Assembly: GCA_947258555.1 (NCBI GenBank) | Contig: CAMYJF010000007.1 | Coordinates: 1-59,517, forward strand | DNA length: 59,517 nt | Origin: an uncultured Eudoraea sp. | GTDB taxonomy: Bacteria > Bacteroidota > Bacteroidia > Flavobacteriales > Flavobacteriaceae | Direction of reading: 5' to 3' | Shown: piece by piece, positions 43,495 to 52,113 of the stretch | Layout of the letters: each line of letters begins with the position of its first letter | Numbering within the stretch: position 1 is the first letter of the stretch | Translations under genes and position numbers: made by a program | Notes under the pieces: model-generated | Databases searched by the model: none | Told to the model about the DNA's origin: nothing | The model's input: only the letters and a program-made list of their open reading frames with translations

Positions 43495-45004
43495 ACTGAA
43501 TACTCCAGAGGATATCTATGGCGATCTCTTTCGGGATATGCACCGGAGCGGCTTGTGGGAAGATGGCAAACAGATCGCTGATCTGATCCCAAAGAAGAAA
43601 CCTAAAAAGATCCTCAAGGCATATAAAGAAGAAAAAGATGCTGCCGATTTTGACCTTAGATCTTTTGTAGAATCAAATTTTGACTATACAACAGCTCGAA
43701 ATTCGGATTTCAAAAGCGATACAAGTAAAAGTGTGGAAGCGCATATTGAATCACTATGGCCCTACTTACTGCGCGAGGCCGACAAACCGGTAAAAGGTTC
43801 ATCTCTGATCCCTTTGCCGCATTCGTATATTGTGCCCGGTGGCCGTTTCCAGGAGATCTATTATTGGGATAGTTATTTTACGATGCTGGGTCTGGTAGCT
43901 AGTGAACGACTCGATATTGTTGAATCCATGGTAAAGAATTTTGCCCATTTGATCCAATCGATCGGGCATATACCCAATGGGAATAGGACTTATTATTCCG
44001 GCCGTTCACAACCGCCTTTTTTTGCCTGTATGGTCCAATTACTTGCGGAACACAAAGGGAAAAAAGTTTTCAAAAAATACCTGCCAGCGCTTATATTGGA
44101 ATACAAGTTTTGGATGAAGGGCAAAAATAAGTTGGGTAAAAAGAAATTGGCATCCAAACATGTCGTCAGTGTTAAGCAGGGAATTCTCAATAGGTACTGG
44201 GACGATTTTCGTGATCCACGGGCAGAGATGTACGGTGATGATGTGGAATTACAGGAACAGTCGGGGAGAAAAGCCAGAAAACTTTATGGTGATATTAGGT
44301 CAGCCTGCGAATCCGGCTGGGATTTCAGCAGTCGCTGGTTTGCCGATCCTTTAAAACTGGAAACAATACAAACTACTCAAATACTTCCAGTTGATCTGAA
44401 TTGCCTGATGTATCATTTGGAGCGTATGATAGCCAGGGGACTCAAGATTGATGGACAAAAGAAAAAAGCAAAGAAATTCAGGTCGAAAGCCAAAGCAAGG
44501 AAGCAACTTATCCAGGAATATTTTTGGGATGAAACGCTGGGGGTATATACGGATTTTAATTTCGTAGAAAATAAATCAACAGGAACAATTACCGCTGCCT
44601 GTGCCTTCCCATTATACTTTTCATTGGCAAACAGAGACCAGGCAGCACAAATAGCGAATATCATTAAGAAAGAGTTAGTAAAAGAAGGGGGCCTCGTTAC
44701 AACAAATGTGAATAGCGGACAGCAATGGGACGCGCCCAATGGGTGGGCACCTTTACAGTGGATCGCTATTCAAGGATTGCGGAATTACGGTTATGGGGAA
44801 TTGGCCAATACCCTGAAAGAGCGCTGGATCGCTTTGAATACGAAGGTTTACAAACAGACTGGGAAATTGCTGGAAAAATACGATGTTATGGACCTTACAA
44901 AACTCTCTGGCGGAGGGGAATACCCTGTACAAGATGGGTTTGGCTGGACAAATGGAGTATTATTGGCATTGTTGAAAGAAGATGAAAGAGTCACCCGGCT
45001 TTGA
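43487..45004 (+). CDS. Cytoplasmic trehalase (GH37)
   Basis: Hydrolyses trehalose to two glucose. Both GH37 signatures are present: PGGRFQEIYYWDSYFTMLGL (about 122-141) and QWDAPNGWAPLQWIAIQG (about 412-429), followed by the glycine-rich GGGEYPVQDGFGWTNGV. The protein has no signal peptide, so it acts in the cytoplasm like TreF. The length of 505 residues is normal. It overlaps the upstream MFS gene by 8 bases. Confidence 0.93.
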   Translation: MAKLNTPEDIYGDLFRDMHRSGLWEDGKQIADLIPKKKPKKILKAYKEEKDAADFDLRSFVESNFDYTTARNSDFKSDTSKSVEAHIESLWPYLLREADKPVKGSSLIPLPHSYIVPGGRFQEIYYWDSYFTMLGLVASERLDIVESMVKNFAHLIQSIGHIPNGNRTYYSGRSQPPFFACMVQLLAEHKGKKVFKKYLPALILEYKFWMKGKNKLGKKKLASKHVVSVKQGILNRYWDDFRDPRAEMYGDDVELQEQSGRKARKLYGDIRSACESGWDFSSRWFADPLKLETIQTTQILPVDLNCLMYHLERMIARGLKIDGQKKKAKKFRSKAKARKQLIQEYFWDETLGVYTDFNFVENKSTGTITAACAFPLYFSLANRDQAAQIANIIKKELVKEGGLVTTNVNSGQQWDAPNGWAPLQWIAIQGLRNYGYGELANTLKERWIALNTKVYKQTGKLLEKYDVMDLTKLSGGGEYPVQDGFGWTNGVLLALLKEDERVTRL

Positions 45005-45067
45005 GTCTTACAATCCAAGACCGGTTTATATTGAGAAAATAAAAAGTTATGTTTTTTTGTCAATGGT

Positions 45068-46207
45068 TTAATCCGCTTTGATCCGATTATATTTTTTCAT
45101 GACCTGTATGACCTCTTCGATTGGCAAGGCTTTTACCTCATGCCCATCCCTGCCTTTCATTGTTTCTGCGGCAAAAAGAGAATTCAAAATGGCTTCTTCA
45201 GTGGCCTCTATTGTTGCCAAAAATAAAGGAGTCATGGCTTCATTACGCAGGATCTCCTGTCTATTTGTTTTATTATCACTTGAATAAGGTATTCGGTTTT
45301 CTTCTGATGTGGAAAAAGCGATCACATAGTCGCCACTTCCGTTCGAAGCGATCCCGCCGGTTTTTGCCAAGCCCATTATTGCGCGTTTGGCGAGTCGCTC
45401 CAAATTGCGTGACAAAACAGGTGCATCTGTAGCCACAATGATCATACATGAGCCGTCTACATCATAGGTGAATTGCCTGGGATAATTGTCCATTTCTTTA
45501 GCAATGGGTACGCCATTGAGTTCAAAGACCCCGCCAAAATTGGTCTGAACCAGGACACCAACTGTATAACCACCATGATCTTTTGGAATGACACGAGATG
45601 CCGTCCCAATTCCACCTTTGTATTGAAAGCAGATGGTGCCGGTACCGGCGCCTACACTCCCTTCTTCCACAGGTCCTTCTTTGGCATTTTCGATCGCTTT
45701 TAGTACGTGCGATTCAGTGACATGCCTCCCTCTTATATCATTCAGATAGCCATCATTAGTTTCTCCCACAACGGCATTAACGGATCGAACATTTTGATTT
45801 CCCGTTTGCTCCAACGTATAACTAATAAGCGCATTGGAAGCTACGGGAACGCCTAAAGTGTTGGTCAAAATTATGGGTGTTTCAAGATTCCCAAGTTCTT
45901 TCACCTGGCTGTATCCGGCTAGTTTCCCGAAGCCATTGCCCAGGTAAATGGCCGCAGGGACTTTTTCCTGGAAAATATTCCCGGAATGGGGTAGTATAGC
46001 GGTTACCCCGGTGCGAATGTGATCCCCATTGATCAAGGTGGCATGTCCGACTAAGACACCTTCTACATCTGTTATAGCATTTAAAGTTCCGGGTTTTAGG
46101 ACGCCGATCTCAATCCCATGATCCCTGACGCGTTTTTGTTGGGCGTTCGAATTTGCGGATACAAATAGGAAAACTGTTACTACAAACGATATGAGATTTT
46201 TGATCAT
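45068..46207 (-). CDS. Exported P1-family (DmpA, S58) peptidase
   Basis: A 379-residue protein with a signal peptide (LISFVVTVFLFVSANSNAQ). The mature part starts RVRDHGIEIGVLKPGTLNAI, and GVLVGHATLINGDHIRTGVT is typical of DmpA. The autocatalytic cleavage and nucleophile site reads IASNGSGDYVIAFST, with serine after glycine. Relatives cleave N-terminal D- or beta-amino acids from peptides. Its start overlaps the end of the phosphoesterase gene by four bases, so the two exported enzymes are probably made together. Confidence 0.9.
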   Translation of the reverse strand: MIKNLISFVVTVFLFVSANSNAQQKRVRDHGIEIGVLKPGTLNAITDVEGVLVGHATLINGDHIRTGVTAILPHSGNIFQEKVPAAIYLGNGFGKLAGYSQVKELGNLETPIILTNTLGVPVASNALISYTLEQTGNQNVRSVNAVVGETNDGYLNDIRGRHVTESHVLKAIENAKEGPVEEGSVGAGTGTICFQYKGGIGTASRVIPKDHGGYTVGVLVQTNFGGVFELNGVPIAKEMDNYPRQFTYDVDGSCMIIVATDAPVLSRNLERLAKRAIMGLAKTGGIASNGSGDYVIAFSTSEENRIPYSSDNKTNRQEILRNEAMTPLFLATIEATEEAILNSLFAAETMKGRDGHEVKALPIEEVIQVMKKYNRIKAD

Positions 46208-47172
46208 TTTTTATTGAGTTCTTTGTTTAGAATACCATCCATTTTCAAATGGGTTATCTCCGGTTCTTTTAGCATCCTGATCAGCGTAACATGATCCAGG
46301 GACATGGAATCTTGCGCTTGCTGGCTCCCTCCGGTCGTTCCCAGGATCAGATAATCCCGCCCAAGTCTCTTTCGATGCGAGAGCGTATGCAAATGCCCAT
46401 TGATCACCGTATAAGGTCTGTCTGCCAGTAATGTTTCCATTGGCCCGAGTCCTTTCTCATCTTCACGCATCCAGAGCGGCTTATGCATGAGCACGAAAGT
46501 CCATTTTACCTCTGGATATTCTTCCAATACACCTCTGAAATATTCGAGTTGATCAGCGCCCATCGCACCTACCCTTCGTTCAGGCATGTGGTAGTATTCA
46601 GATTCTTCATAGTCACCTACTATTTCCCCGCGTATGATCCTCAGTGCTGAATCACGGGCCTGAAAGATCTCCATCATTCGCGCCTCTTCAAAATCTTCGG
46701 AATCCATCATTAAGAAAAGGACATCTCTGTAGCGGAAGTGGTAATACCTGGGCCCATATCTATTCTTCCAAAAGTCCCGCATCACCGGATGGGTGAGGTC
46801 ATGGTTGCCGCCCAAATAGAAAAAGGGCATATTGAGTTTGGACGTACGTTCATCAAAACTGTTCCATTCCTTGGCCAGTTGCATAGTATCAGAAGTTCCC
46901 CCATCAATCAGATCGCCAACACTCAAAACAAATGTCGGATCCAGCCTGTTTAGTTGCCTAACAGCCCGACTATAAACGCCTTCACGTTCACCACCATTCA
47001 AGTCGGATATCAGGGCAAAAGTGAAATCTGCTTCTGTTTCCTCAAATACATCTTGTGTCCATGGAGTTGGTCCGTTTTCGATATCATGAACAAAGATCGC
47101 CGCAGGTTTTGGTTCTTTTTTGCAACTTAAAATGAGGAGACAGATGAAAGGTATGAAGTGAATCGATTTCAT
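46204..47172 (-). CDS. Lipoprotein metallophosphoesterase
   Basis: A 322-residue calcineurin-like phosphoesterase with a lipobox-like LILSC (Cys16). Motifs are FALISDLNGGE (motif 1, with Asn in place of the usual His of DxH), SVGDLIDGG (GDxxD), LGGNHDLTHP (GNHD), LMHKPLW and INGHLHTL (GHxH). The ATG at 47172 (MKSIHFIP) is selected; the frame is open 13 codons further up without a signal peptide. The substrate is unknown. It is coupled to the P1 peptidase gene. Confidence 0.85.
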   Translation of the reverse strand: MKSIHFIPFICLLILSCKKEPKPAAIFVHDIENGPTPWTQDVFEETEADFTFALISDLNGGEREGVYSRAVRQLNRLDPTFVLSVGDLIDGGTSDTMQLAKEWNSFDERTSKLNMPFFYLGGNHDLTHPVMRDFWKNRYGPRYYHFRYRDVLFLMMDSEDFEEARMMEIFQARDSALRIIRGEIVGDYEESEYYHMPERRVGAMGADQLEYFRGVLEEYPEVKWTFVLMHKPLWMREDEKGLGPMETLLADRPYTVINGHLHTLSHRKRLGRDYLILGTTGGSQQAQDSMSLDHVTLIRMLKEPEITHLKMDGILNKELNKK

Positions 47173-47295
47173 GGATTGGTTACTAATAGGAATGCAATCA
47201 TTTACACCCATTCCTGTTATTGGTAAGTTAAATATACAGGAAAAAAAGGGATGTAATCCATGGCAAATTTCAGGCCTGAGGCTGCCTCCAACGTC

Positions 47296-47928
47296 TTAAT
47301 ATGTAAGCTCTACCACTTTTCGGACATAGATATTCTTATCCATTTCGTTTAGAATAAAGTGGGCAACATCTGCTCTGGAGATCATTTTGGTCAGGATGTA
47401 GCTGCCAAGCCCTTTTCCATGTTTATAATGACCTCTTTTACGGCCATTGGTCAATTGTCCGGGGCGTACGATCGTCCAGTCCAGATCGCTCTGTTGTATA
47501 ATTCGTTCCTGCTTTTCTTTATCCAGAAAATAAAAGAGGATAATAAAGGGAATTACGAATAGAGTATAGTAGAGGCCTAGTTTAAACCGACTGTCATTTA
47601 TTCCCAACGAAGTAATACAAATGAATCTACGGATTTGATTTTTCTGCATTGCCCGGATGATTTGCTGAGTGCCTCTTGACAATATTGATGTTTTAATAAA
47701 GAACTTCTTATGTCCGAGTGCGGAGATCACGATGTCATGTCCGGAAAAAGCTTGTTCTAAAGTTTCCGGCACCAATACGTCGCCCTTAACGACTGCCAAT
47801 TTTGGGTCTGCGATCTTGATCTTCTTAGGATTCCGAACCAGGACAGTTACGTCATGACCACTTTCTAAGGCTTGTTTGATGATCTGTTTGCCTGTCTTAC
47901 CCGTGCCGCCTATAAGTATGATCTTCAT
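47296..47928 (-). CDS. NAD(P)-binding atypical SDR-family protein
   Basis: A 210-residue cytoplasmic protein with the Rossmann motif GGTGKTGKQII (about 7-17), ALGHKKFFIKTS, and ITSLGINDS in place of the YxxxK active site. It belongs to the NAD(P)H-binding/NmrA-like branch of atypical short-chain dehydrogenases, which often act as redox sensors or oxidoreductases of unclear substrate. It stands alone, with 118 bases to the next gene. Confidence 0.85.
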   Translation of the reverse strand: MKIILIGGTGKTGKQIIKQALESGHDVTVLVRNPKKIKIADPKLAVVKGDVLVPETLEQAFSGHDIVISALGHKKFFIKTSILSRGTQQIIRAMQKNQIRRFICITSLGINDSRFKLGLYYTLFVIPFIILFYFLDKEKQERIIQQSDLDWTIVRPGQLTNGRKRGHYKHGKGLGSYILTKMISRADVAHFILNEMDKNIYVRKVVELTY

Positions 47929-48046
47929 GTCCTTTGTCTTAAGTTTCGAGTCAAACTTGGGTTAATTCGAGATAAATACAAAATAGCATGTACTCAATGT
48001 GTGATTCATGCAGATGAACTGTATTTAACACCTCCTCAAATGTAGA

Positions 48047-48697
48047 TCAAACCGAACAGTCGTCACAGTCGATGCCTCTTGACTTTTGGAAAGCTTCTCT
48101 CCCTTCTTTAATGGAAAAATATACAATCCCTGCCGTACCCACAATATCTATATAAGGGATCTCCCAAAGTTCCCATAAACCACTTGCAACTAATAAAATG
48201 ACGGACATATAGAGGCATACCTGATTGCATTTCGCATCAGCGATAATAGGTGCGGAGTTCAATTTTGTACCGACGGATATTTTAGCCCTAATAAGGAGCC
48301 ACATGGTGAGAATAGAGATCAACCCAATTATGACGCCTGCTGTTGTAGAAGTGGGCTGGTGCCCTTTTATGACATTGTAGATTGCAGATGCCGATAAAAT
48401 TACTACCAGGACATAAAAACACCATCCGGTAATTTGCAGGGCCCGGATCTCGAAAGGGCCCTTGTTCGAACCTGGGTTATTTTTGATGCGCAAAAACATT
48501 TGGGTAACTCCAAGAGCTGAAACGGTTTCCACAAAGCTATCCAGACCAAAGCCAAAAAGGGTTAGTGTCTCGTCCTGGATCCCGAAATAAGTGGCCACCA
48601 AACCTTCTGCAATGTTGTAAACCACTGTTATGATGGCCAGGCCTAGTGCCCAATTATAAAGCCTGTCTAGTTGTTTCCTTACTTCCTTCTTCTCCAT
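48047..48697 (-). CDS. CDF-like cation transporter lacking the C-terminal domain
   Basis: A 216-residue inner-membrane protein with six predicted helices. The layout follows the cation diffusion facilitator family, but the metal site is changed. In helix 2 the usual HxxxD or DxxxD is DxxxE (D53, E57 in GLDSFVETV). In helix 5 the usual HxxxD is CxxxC (C157, C161 in ADAKCNQVC). The cytoplasmic C-terminal domain (about 80 residues) is missing; the chain ends in GIDCDDCSV with two more cysteines. The ATG at 48697 (MEKKEVRKQ) is preferred over one 21 codons upstream, which would overlap the ankyrin gene. Confidence 0.82.
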   Translation of the reverse strand: MEKKEVRKQLDRLYNWALGLAIITVVYNIAEGLVATYFGIQDETLTLFGFGLDSFVETVSALGVTQMFLRIKNNPGSNKGPFEIRALQITGWCFYVLVVILSASAIYNVIKGHQPTSTTAGVIIGLISILTMWLLIRAKISVGTKLNSAPIIADAKCNQVCLYMSVILLVASGLWELWEIPYIDIVGTAGIVYFSIKEGREAFQKSRGIDCDDCSV

Positions 48698-48723
48698 TAT
48701 TTTTACTAAAAAGTGACGAGTAT

Positions 48724-49167
48724 TTAATTGGAGGTATAATTTCTTAGCCAACTGTAGCAATCATAATGCTTGAATTTCCTCGCATAATACAAGGCCGAAT
48801 AACCCCTGATCTTTATTGATGGATCAGCTCCTTTATCCAGAAGATATTTGATCATTTCCAATTGACCATATTTTGCAGCGAACATCAAAGGTGTTTTTAC
48901 TTCACAAACGGATTCAATATCGGCACCTCGCTCCACAAAATACTCCAGGGCTTTTAAAGATTTAAGTTTTATGCTTATGACCAAGTAGTTGTATGTTTTA
49001 CGACTTCCTACTTCCAGGCAGGCATTGACATTTTCAGTAGGGATCCACTCATCTAAGTATTCGGTATGTCCATATTTGATGGCCCAGGCGACTTCTTTTG
49101 ACAACTCCTGACTATAGGTAAAATACCCTATGGTAAAGAACAGAAAGAAGATGACAGGGCGTAACAT
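48724..49167 (-). CDS. Exported ankyrin-repeat protein
   Basis: A 147-residue protein with a signal peptide (VIFFLFFTIGYFTYSQ) and about three ankyrin repeats, the clearest being TPLMFAAKYGQLEMIKYLLD followed by KGADPSIKIRGYSALYYARK. Ankyrin repeats bind proteins. It is 27 bases upstream of the CDF-like transporter on the same strand, so they are probably co-transcribed, but no functional link is known. Confidence 0.83.
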   Translation of the reverse strand: MLRPVIFFLFFTIGYFTYSQELSKEVAWAIKYGHTEYLDEWIPTENVNACLEVGSRKTYNYLVISIKLKSLKALEYFVERGADIESVCEVKTPLMFAAKYGQLEMIKYLLDKGADPSIKIRGYSALYYARKFKHYDCYSWLRNYTSN

Positions 49168-49180
49168 TTTCTATGGTAGA

Positions 49181-49507
49181 TTAATCTGTATTATAAAAAT
49201 TGGGTTTCAATCCGCCAAACCATTTGGCTATCATATTAAACAAAACGGCCTCTATAATTCCGGCAGTAAAGCCAACAGCAGCAAAGATCAAAGGCATTCC
49301 TATCAATGCGCCAAAGGCAAGGAGAGTACCATAGCTCAAGCCCGGGGTATCCCAGAATTCTCCGGAAAGCCAACCAAGGCTTACTCCTGCATCGACGAGA
49401 AATCCGCCAAAAGAATAGAGTATTCCGCACACCACACCGATAAGGCCGGTAAGCGTGCCCTGAAATAGGGCAAAGGGGAAGATCTGAAGTTTCCTTATTC
49501 TCTTCAT
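49181..49507 (-). CDS. Membrane protein with DUF3566-like pattern
   Basis: A 108-residue protein with two long glycine-rich membrane segments (about 15-42 and 65-92). The end, FTAGIIEAVLFNMIAKWFGG, resembles DUF3566-type membrane proteins, in which NLxARLFGG is usual; this assignment is tentative. It precedes the ankyrin gene on the same strand with 13 bases between. Function unknown. Confidence 0.7.
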   Translation of the reverse strand: MKRIRKLQIFPFALFQGTLTGLIGVVCGILYSFGGFLVDAGVSLGWLSGEFWDTPGLSYGTLLAFGALIGMPLIFAAVGFTAGIIEAVLFNMIAKWFGGLKPNFYNTD

Positions 49508-49541
49508 CCTCGAAATAGTTTTACGCGAATTTTGCTTTCGT

Positions 49542-49916
49542 TTACTTTTTTAGGCCATAGATCAGGAAAACTCCAAATGCCAGGGCGAAAATGCCCACCC
49601 ATCCACCGGTGTTTTCGAAGTAAGGTACTAGTGTAGACATGACGCTTATAAATCGGTCGTGTCCGATAATCAAAAAGATAAAGGCCGCTGCCAGGGCTAT
49701 ATATCCTATGATCTTGAAGACTAAAGGAAAGCGGGATATCGAAGCTGTTCTTATCAAAGCTGTTCCCATAACTAGTCGCATCACAACGGCAAAGAAATAG
49801 AGCCAGGAAGATTCTTGATTCGATGTGATATAGCCCAGCACGATATTTTCATCTATAAATAATATCACGCCAGCTACTATAAGGAACACTCCAAAAAGAT
49901 AGACGATATATTTCAT
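49542..49916 (-). CDS. Small four-helix membrane protein, unknown function
   Basis: A 124-residue protein with four predicted membrane segments (about 3-22, 38-58, 66-85 and 103-122). I recognise no family signature. It is upstream of the 108-residue membrane gene by 34 bases on the same strand. Probably a conserved small inner-membrane protein. Confidence 0.7.
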   Translation of the reverse strand: MKYIVYLFGVFLIVAGVILFIDENIVLGYITSNQESSWLYFFAVVMRLVMGTALIRTASISRFPLVFKIIGYIALAAAFIFLIIGHDRFISVMSTLVPYFENTGGWVGIFALAFGVFLIYGLKK

Positions 49917-49947
49917 GTTTTGCGCTTTTGAAACTATATAAAGTTAC

Positions 49948-50298
49948 TCAATTAAACCACACCGCATACCGCTTTCGACGTAATTCTAAGGCCAGTAGCC
50001 TTTCCATTTTTAAGGCTTCTGCCCGGGTAGTCAGTGGTCTTATGTGGTTGTATAAGCTTGGCCGTAAATATGTGCCATATTTCTTAACATAATAGGAAGA
50101 GAGATCATAGCCTTTTTTACTTTTTGCCCCGGTTTTATGTTGTTGGAAGCGTTCCTTTGGAGATTTGCTTGTCATACCCACATAAAGGCATTCCAATACG
50201 CCATTGAATTGTGGGTTGGCCGAACGAAATCGCCAATTGTCCGTATATACTCTTTTATTGAGTTCTACCACATAGATGTGGTATTCCCTTTTGGCCAT
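49948..50298 (-). CDS. GIY-YIG nuclease-like protein
   Basis: A 116-residue soluble protein matching the GIY-YIG core: the first strand is YHIYVVEL in place of GIY, the second LECLYVGMT in place of YIG, then the conserved arginine in PKERFQQHKTG and a glutamate in RAEALKMERLLALEL. Members cut DNA in repair or mobile elements, though many small ones have unproven activity. It follows tspO by 2 bases, so they are translated from one mRNA. Confidence 0.75.
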   Translation of the reverse strand: MAKREYHIYVVELNKRVYTDNWRFRSANPQFNGVLECLYVGMTSKSPKERFQQHKTGAKSKKGYDLSSYYVKKYGTYLRPSLYNHIRPLTTRAEALKMERLLALELRRKRYAVWFN

Positions 50299-50300
50299 TA

Positions 50301-50765
50301 TTAATTAGTCAACCAGATAAAGGCATTCAGGGAGGTGGCGATCAAAAGCCAGATAAAATAAGGAAAGAGAAAGGCAGACTTCCATTTGAGTTTAGGCCAA
50401 TACCTGTACAAAAAGTAACCAACCAACAGCGTAAGAGCTGTAATAATGAAAAGGGCAGAAACTACATCGCGGTACTCGAAAAATGTAGGGTTCCAGGACA
50501 CATTCAGTATCCATTGTAGGGTAAATAAACCGATCAGCATCAGCCTGTTCCCGGCTTTGGGCCAGAGGATAGCCATATAAACAGAGAAACAGACCATGAT
50601 CGTTGTCCATGCTGCACCGAATACCCATCCCGCAGGCGTCCAGGGGGCTTTGGATAATTCGGAGTACCATTCAGAGGCTACACCCGTATTGGTAAATAAA
50701 CTCCCTATGGCAAGAGCACCGAAGTTGATAAAGAGAAAAATAATAAGTCGACCTAATAGTTTCAT
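50301..50765 (-). CDS. tspO: TspO/MBR family tryptophan-rich sensory protein
   Basis: A 154-residue membrane protein with five helices. The signature WYSELSKAPWTPAGWVFGAAW (first loop and helix 2 start) and LQWILNVSWNPTFF, with many tryptophans, are those of TspO/MBR proteins that bind porphyrins and cholesterol-type ligands. Function in this group is a sensor or porphyrin handler. The start is preceded by 3 bases after the upstream DUF4440-type lipoprotein gene. Confidence 0.93.
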   Translation of the reverse strand: MKLLGRLIIFLFINFGALAIGSLFTNTGVASEWYSELSKAPWTPAGWVFGAAWTTIMVCFSVYMAILWPKAGNRLMLIGLFTLQWILNVSWNPTFFEYRDVVSALFIITALTLLVGYFLYRYWPKLKWKSAFLFPYFIWLLIATSLNAFIWLTN

Positions 50766-50768
50766 ATA

Positions 50769-51662
50769 CTACCGCGTTACATTAACAAAAGTAAAATCGA
50801 TTTCTGTATTCCCGTCTGAAATGTTGGCAAATAGGGTATCCCTCTCTTTTAAATAGCGTATCGTTTTCGGAAATTCATTTATTGGGTTGAAGCACTCAAA
50901 TCCATTTTCCCACACTTTAGTAACTTTAAAAGGAGTGGCAATTGTATCACCTTGCCCCAATACTTCATAATGCCAATGGTTTTCGGAACGGCGAAGTTTT
51001 ATGTCCTCTTTCCAGACTGTATCTAATTCTTTCAAGGTATATCCCAAGCCTACATACAGCTCTTCGTTGATCTTTTTCCAATGTTCGAAAGTCTCTTTCC
51101 CGGCTTTTTCATTCGTCCGTTTCCAGGAACCCAGCAGGTATGAAAAGTCGCCTTCCGAAGGCAATTTAACGTTACCATGCTCGTGCATGGCCTCTAATTG
51201 AATAATGCCGGAAACATGGGAAAGTACAGCCTTCCAGTTTCCTTCTCGTTTGATAAGGATGTTACTGGATTCATAATTCGTTTCTACAGAATTATTGATA
51301 ATATGACCGGTACCTGCTATAATGGCTGTCCCGTTTTCAAGGACCTCTAATCTTTTGATCTCATAGCTGAAGTGATCATGGTCCATAGGCGAAGTTTTGA
51401 TCCGTTCCATTTGCAAAGCCTTGTTTGACCATTCCCCATCAGCAGTTATCATTTGGAAATCGTCACCTAATATTCGATCGAGCAACAATGTATCTTGCTC
51501 CTTATACGCTTGTGGCCACTCCACTTCCTTTAGATATCGCAATGTTTCCAGATCTGAAGACTGATGCATAGTAGTGTCCGGATCGGTAGTTTTTCTATCT
51601 TTAGGTTGGCAGCAGCTCAGGGCCAGAAGTATTGTAAGTATTAAGTTCTTATGTAACCCCAT
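50769..51662 (-). CDS. Lipoprotein with DUF4440 (NTF2-like) and DUF6265-like domains
   Basis: A 297-residue protein with a lipobox near LLALSC (Cys17 or Cys18). The first domain (about 35-145, EVEWPQAYKEQDTLLLDRIL and DDFQMITADGEW) is an NTF2-like DUF4440 fold. The second (about 165-297, FSYLLGSWKR, then FEHWKKINEELYVGLGY) matches the DUF6265-type beta-rich region. Both are of unknown activity. It is the first gene of a possible unit with tspO and the GIY-YIG gene (gaps of 3 and 2 bases). Confidence 0.8.
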   Translation of the reverse strand: MGLHKNLILTILLALSCCQPKDRKTTDPDTTMHQSSDLETLRYLKEVEWPQAYKEQDTLLLDRILGDDFQMITADGEWSNKALQMERIKTSPMDHDHFSYEIKRLEVLENGTAIIAGTGHIINNSVETNYESSNILIKREGNWKAVLSHVSGIIQLEAMHEHGNVKLPSEGDFSYLLGSWKRTNEKAGKETFEHWKKINEELYVGLGYTLKELDTVWKEDIKLRRSENHWHYEVLGQGDTIATPFKVTKVWENGFECFNPINEFPKTIRYLKERDTLFANISDGNTEIDFTFVNVTR

Positions 51663-51681
51663 TGTATTGTAAAATATTTAT

Positions 51682-52017
51682 TTAAGCAGATGCCAACATT
51701 AAATAAACAGCAAGGATCAACAATATTACTAGAATAAGACCACTCCAATGCCAGACTGGTCTTTTAATTGCCGACTTCTCATTGGCAAAGACCTCCTTTA
51801 GTTTTGGAGTAAATTCTTTTTTGCTGATGGTGTGTTTGCAATGGGTGCATTCTGCAAATGTCTTTCTGCCAATGGGAAACATCGGGATCCAGAATATATG
51901 GAAGTATTTTCCAAATTGGGTAATATTCTCTGTGCCCTCATTTTGACAATAGGTACAGCTGGAACCGTTCACTAAAACAGAACCAATATTGCTGGCTCTT
52001 GCTCCAAAAATGATCAT
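51682..52017 (-). CDS. Zinc-ribbon membrane protein
   Basis: A 111-residue protein that starts MIIFGARAS, as usual for small zinc-ribbon proteins of this type. Cysteines in CTYCQNEG (C21, C24) and CTHCKHT (C57, C60) form a four-cysteine zinc site, and a single membrane helix at the C-terminus (LILVILLILAVYLML) anchors it to the membrane. Function unknown. Direct repeats lie just upstream. Confidence 0.82.
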   Translation of the reverse strand: MIIFGARASNIGSVLVNGSSCTYCQNEGTENITQFGKYFHIFWIPMFPIGRKTFAECTHCKHTISKKEFTPKLKEVFANEKSAIKRPVWHWSGLILVILLILAVYLMLASA

Positions 52018-52044
52018 AATGTATTGAATTTTTGTTTTCTAAAT

Positions 52045-52081
52045 ATCGGAATAATCAACGAAAATGAATCGGAATAATCAA
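52045..52081. repeat. 14-bp direct repeat upstream of the zinc-ribbon gene
   Basis: ATCGGAATAATCAA occurs at 52045-52058 and again at 52068-52081, 23 bases apart start to start (about two helical turns). It lies 28 to 64 bases before the start of the minus-strand zinc-ribbon gene, where an operator would be expected. Confidence 0.6.
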
Positions 52082-52113
52082 AATTGTATATAGTGATAAA
52101 TAGGGTCAGGCCT

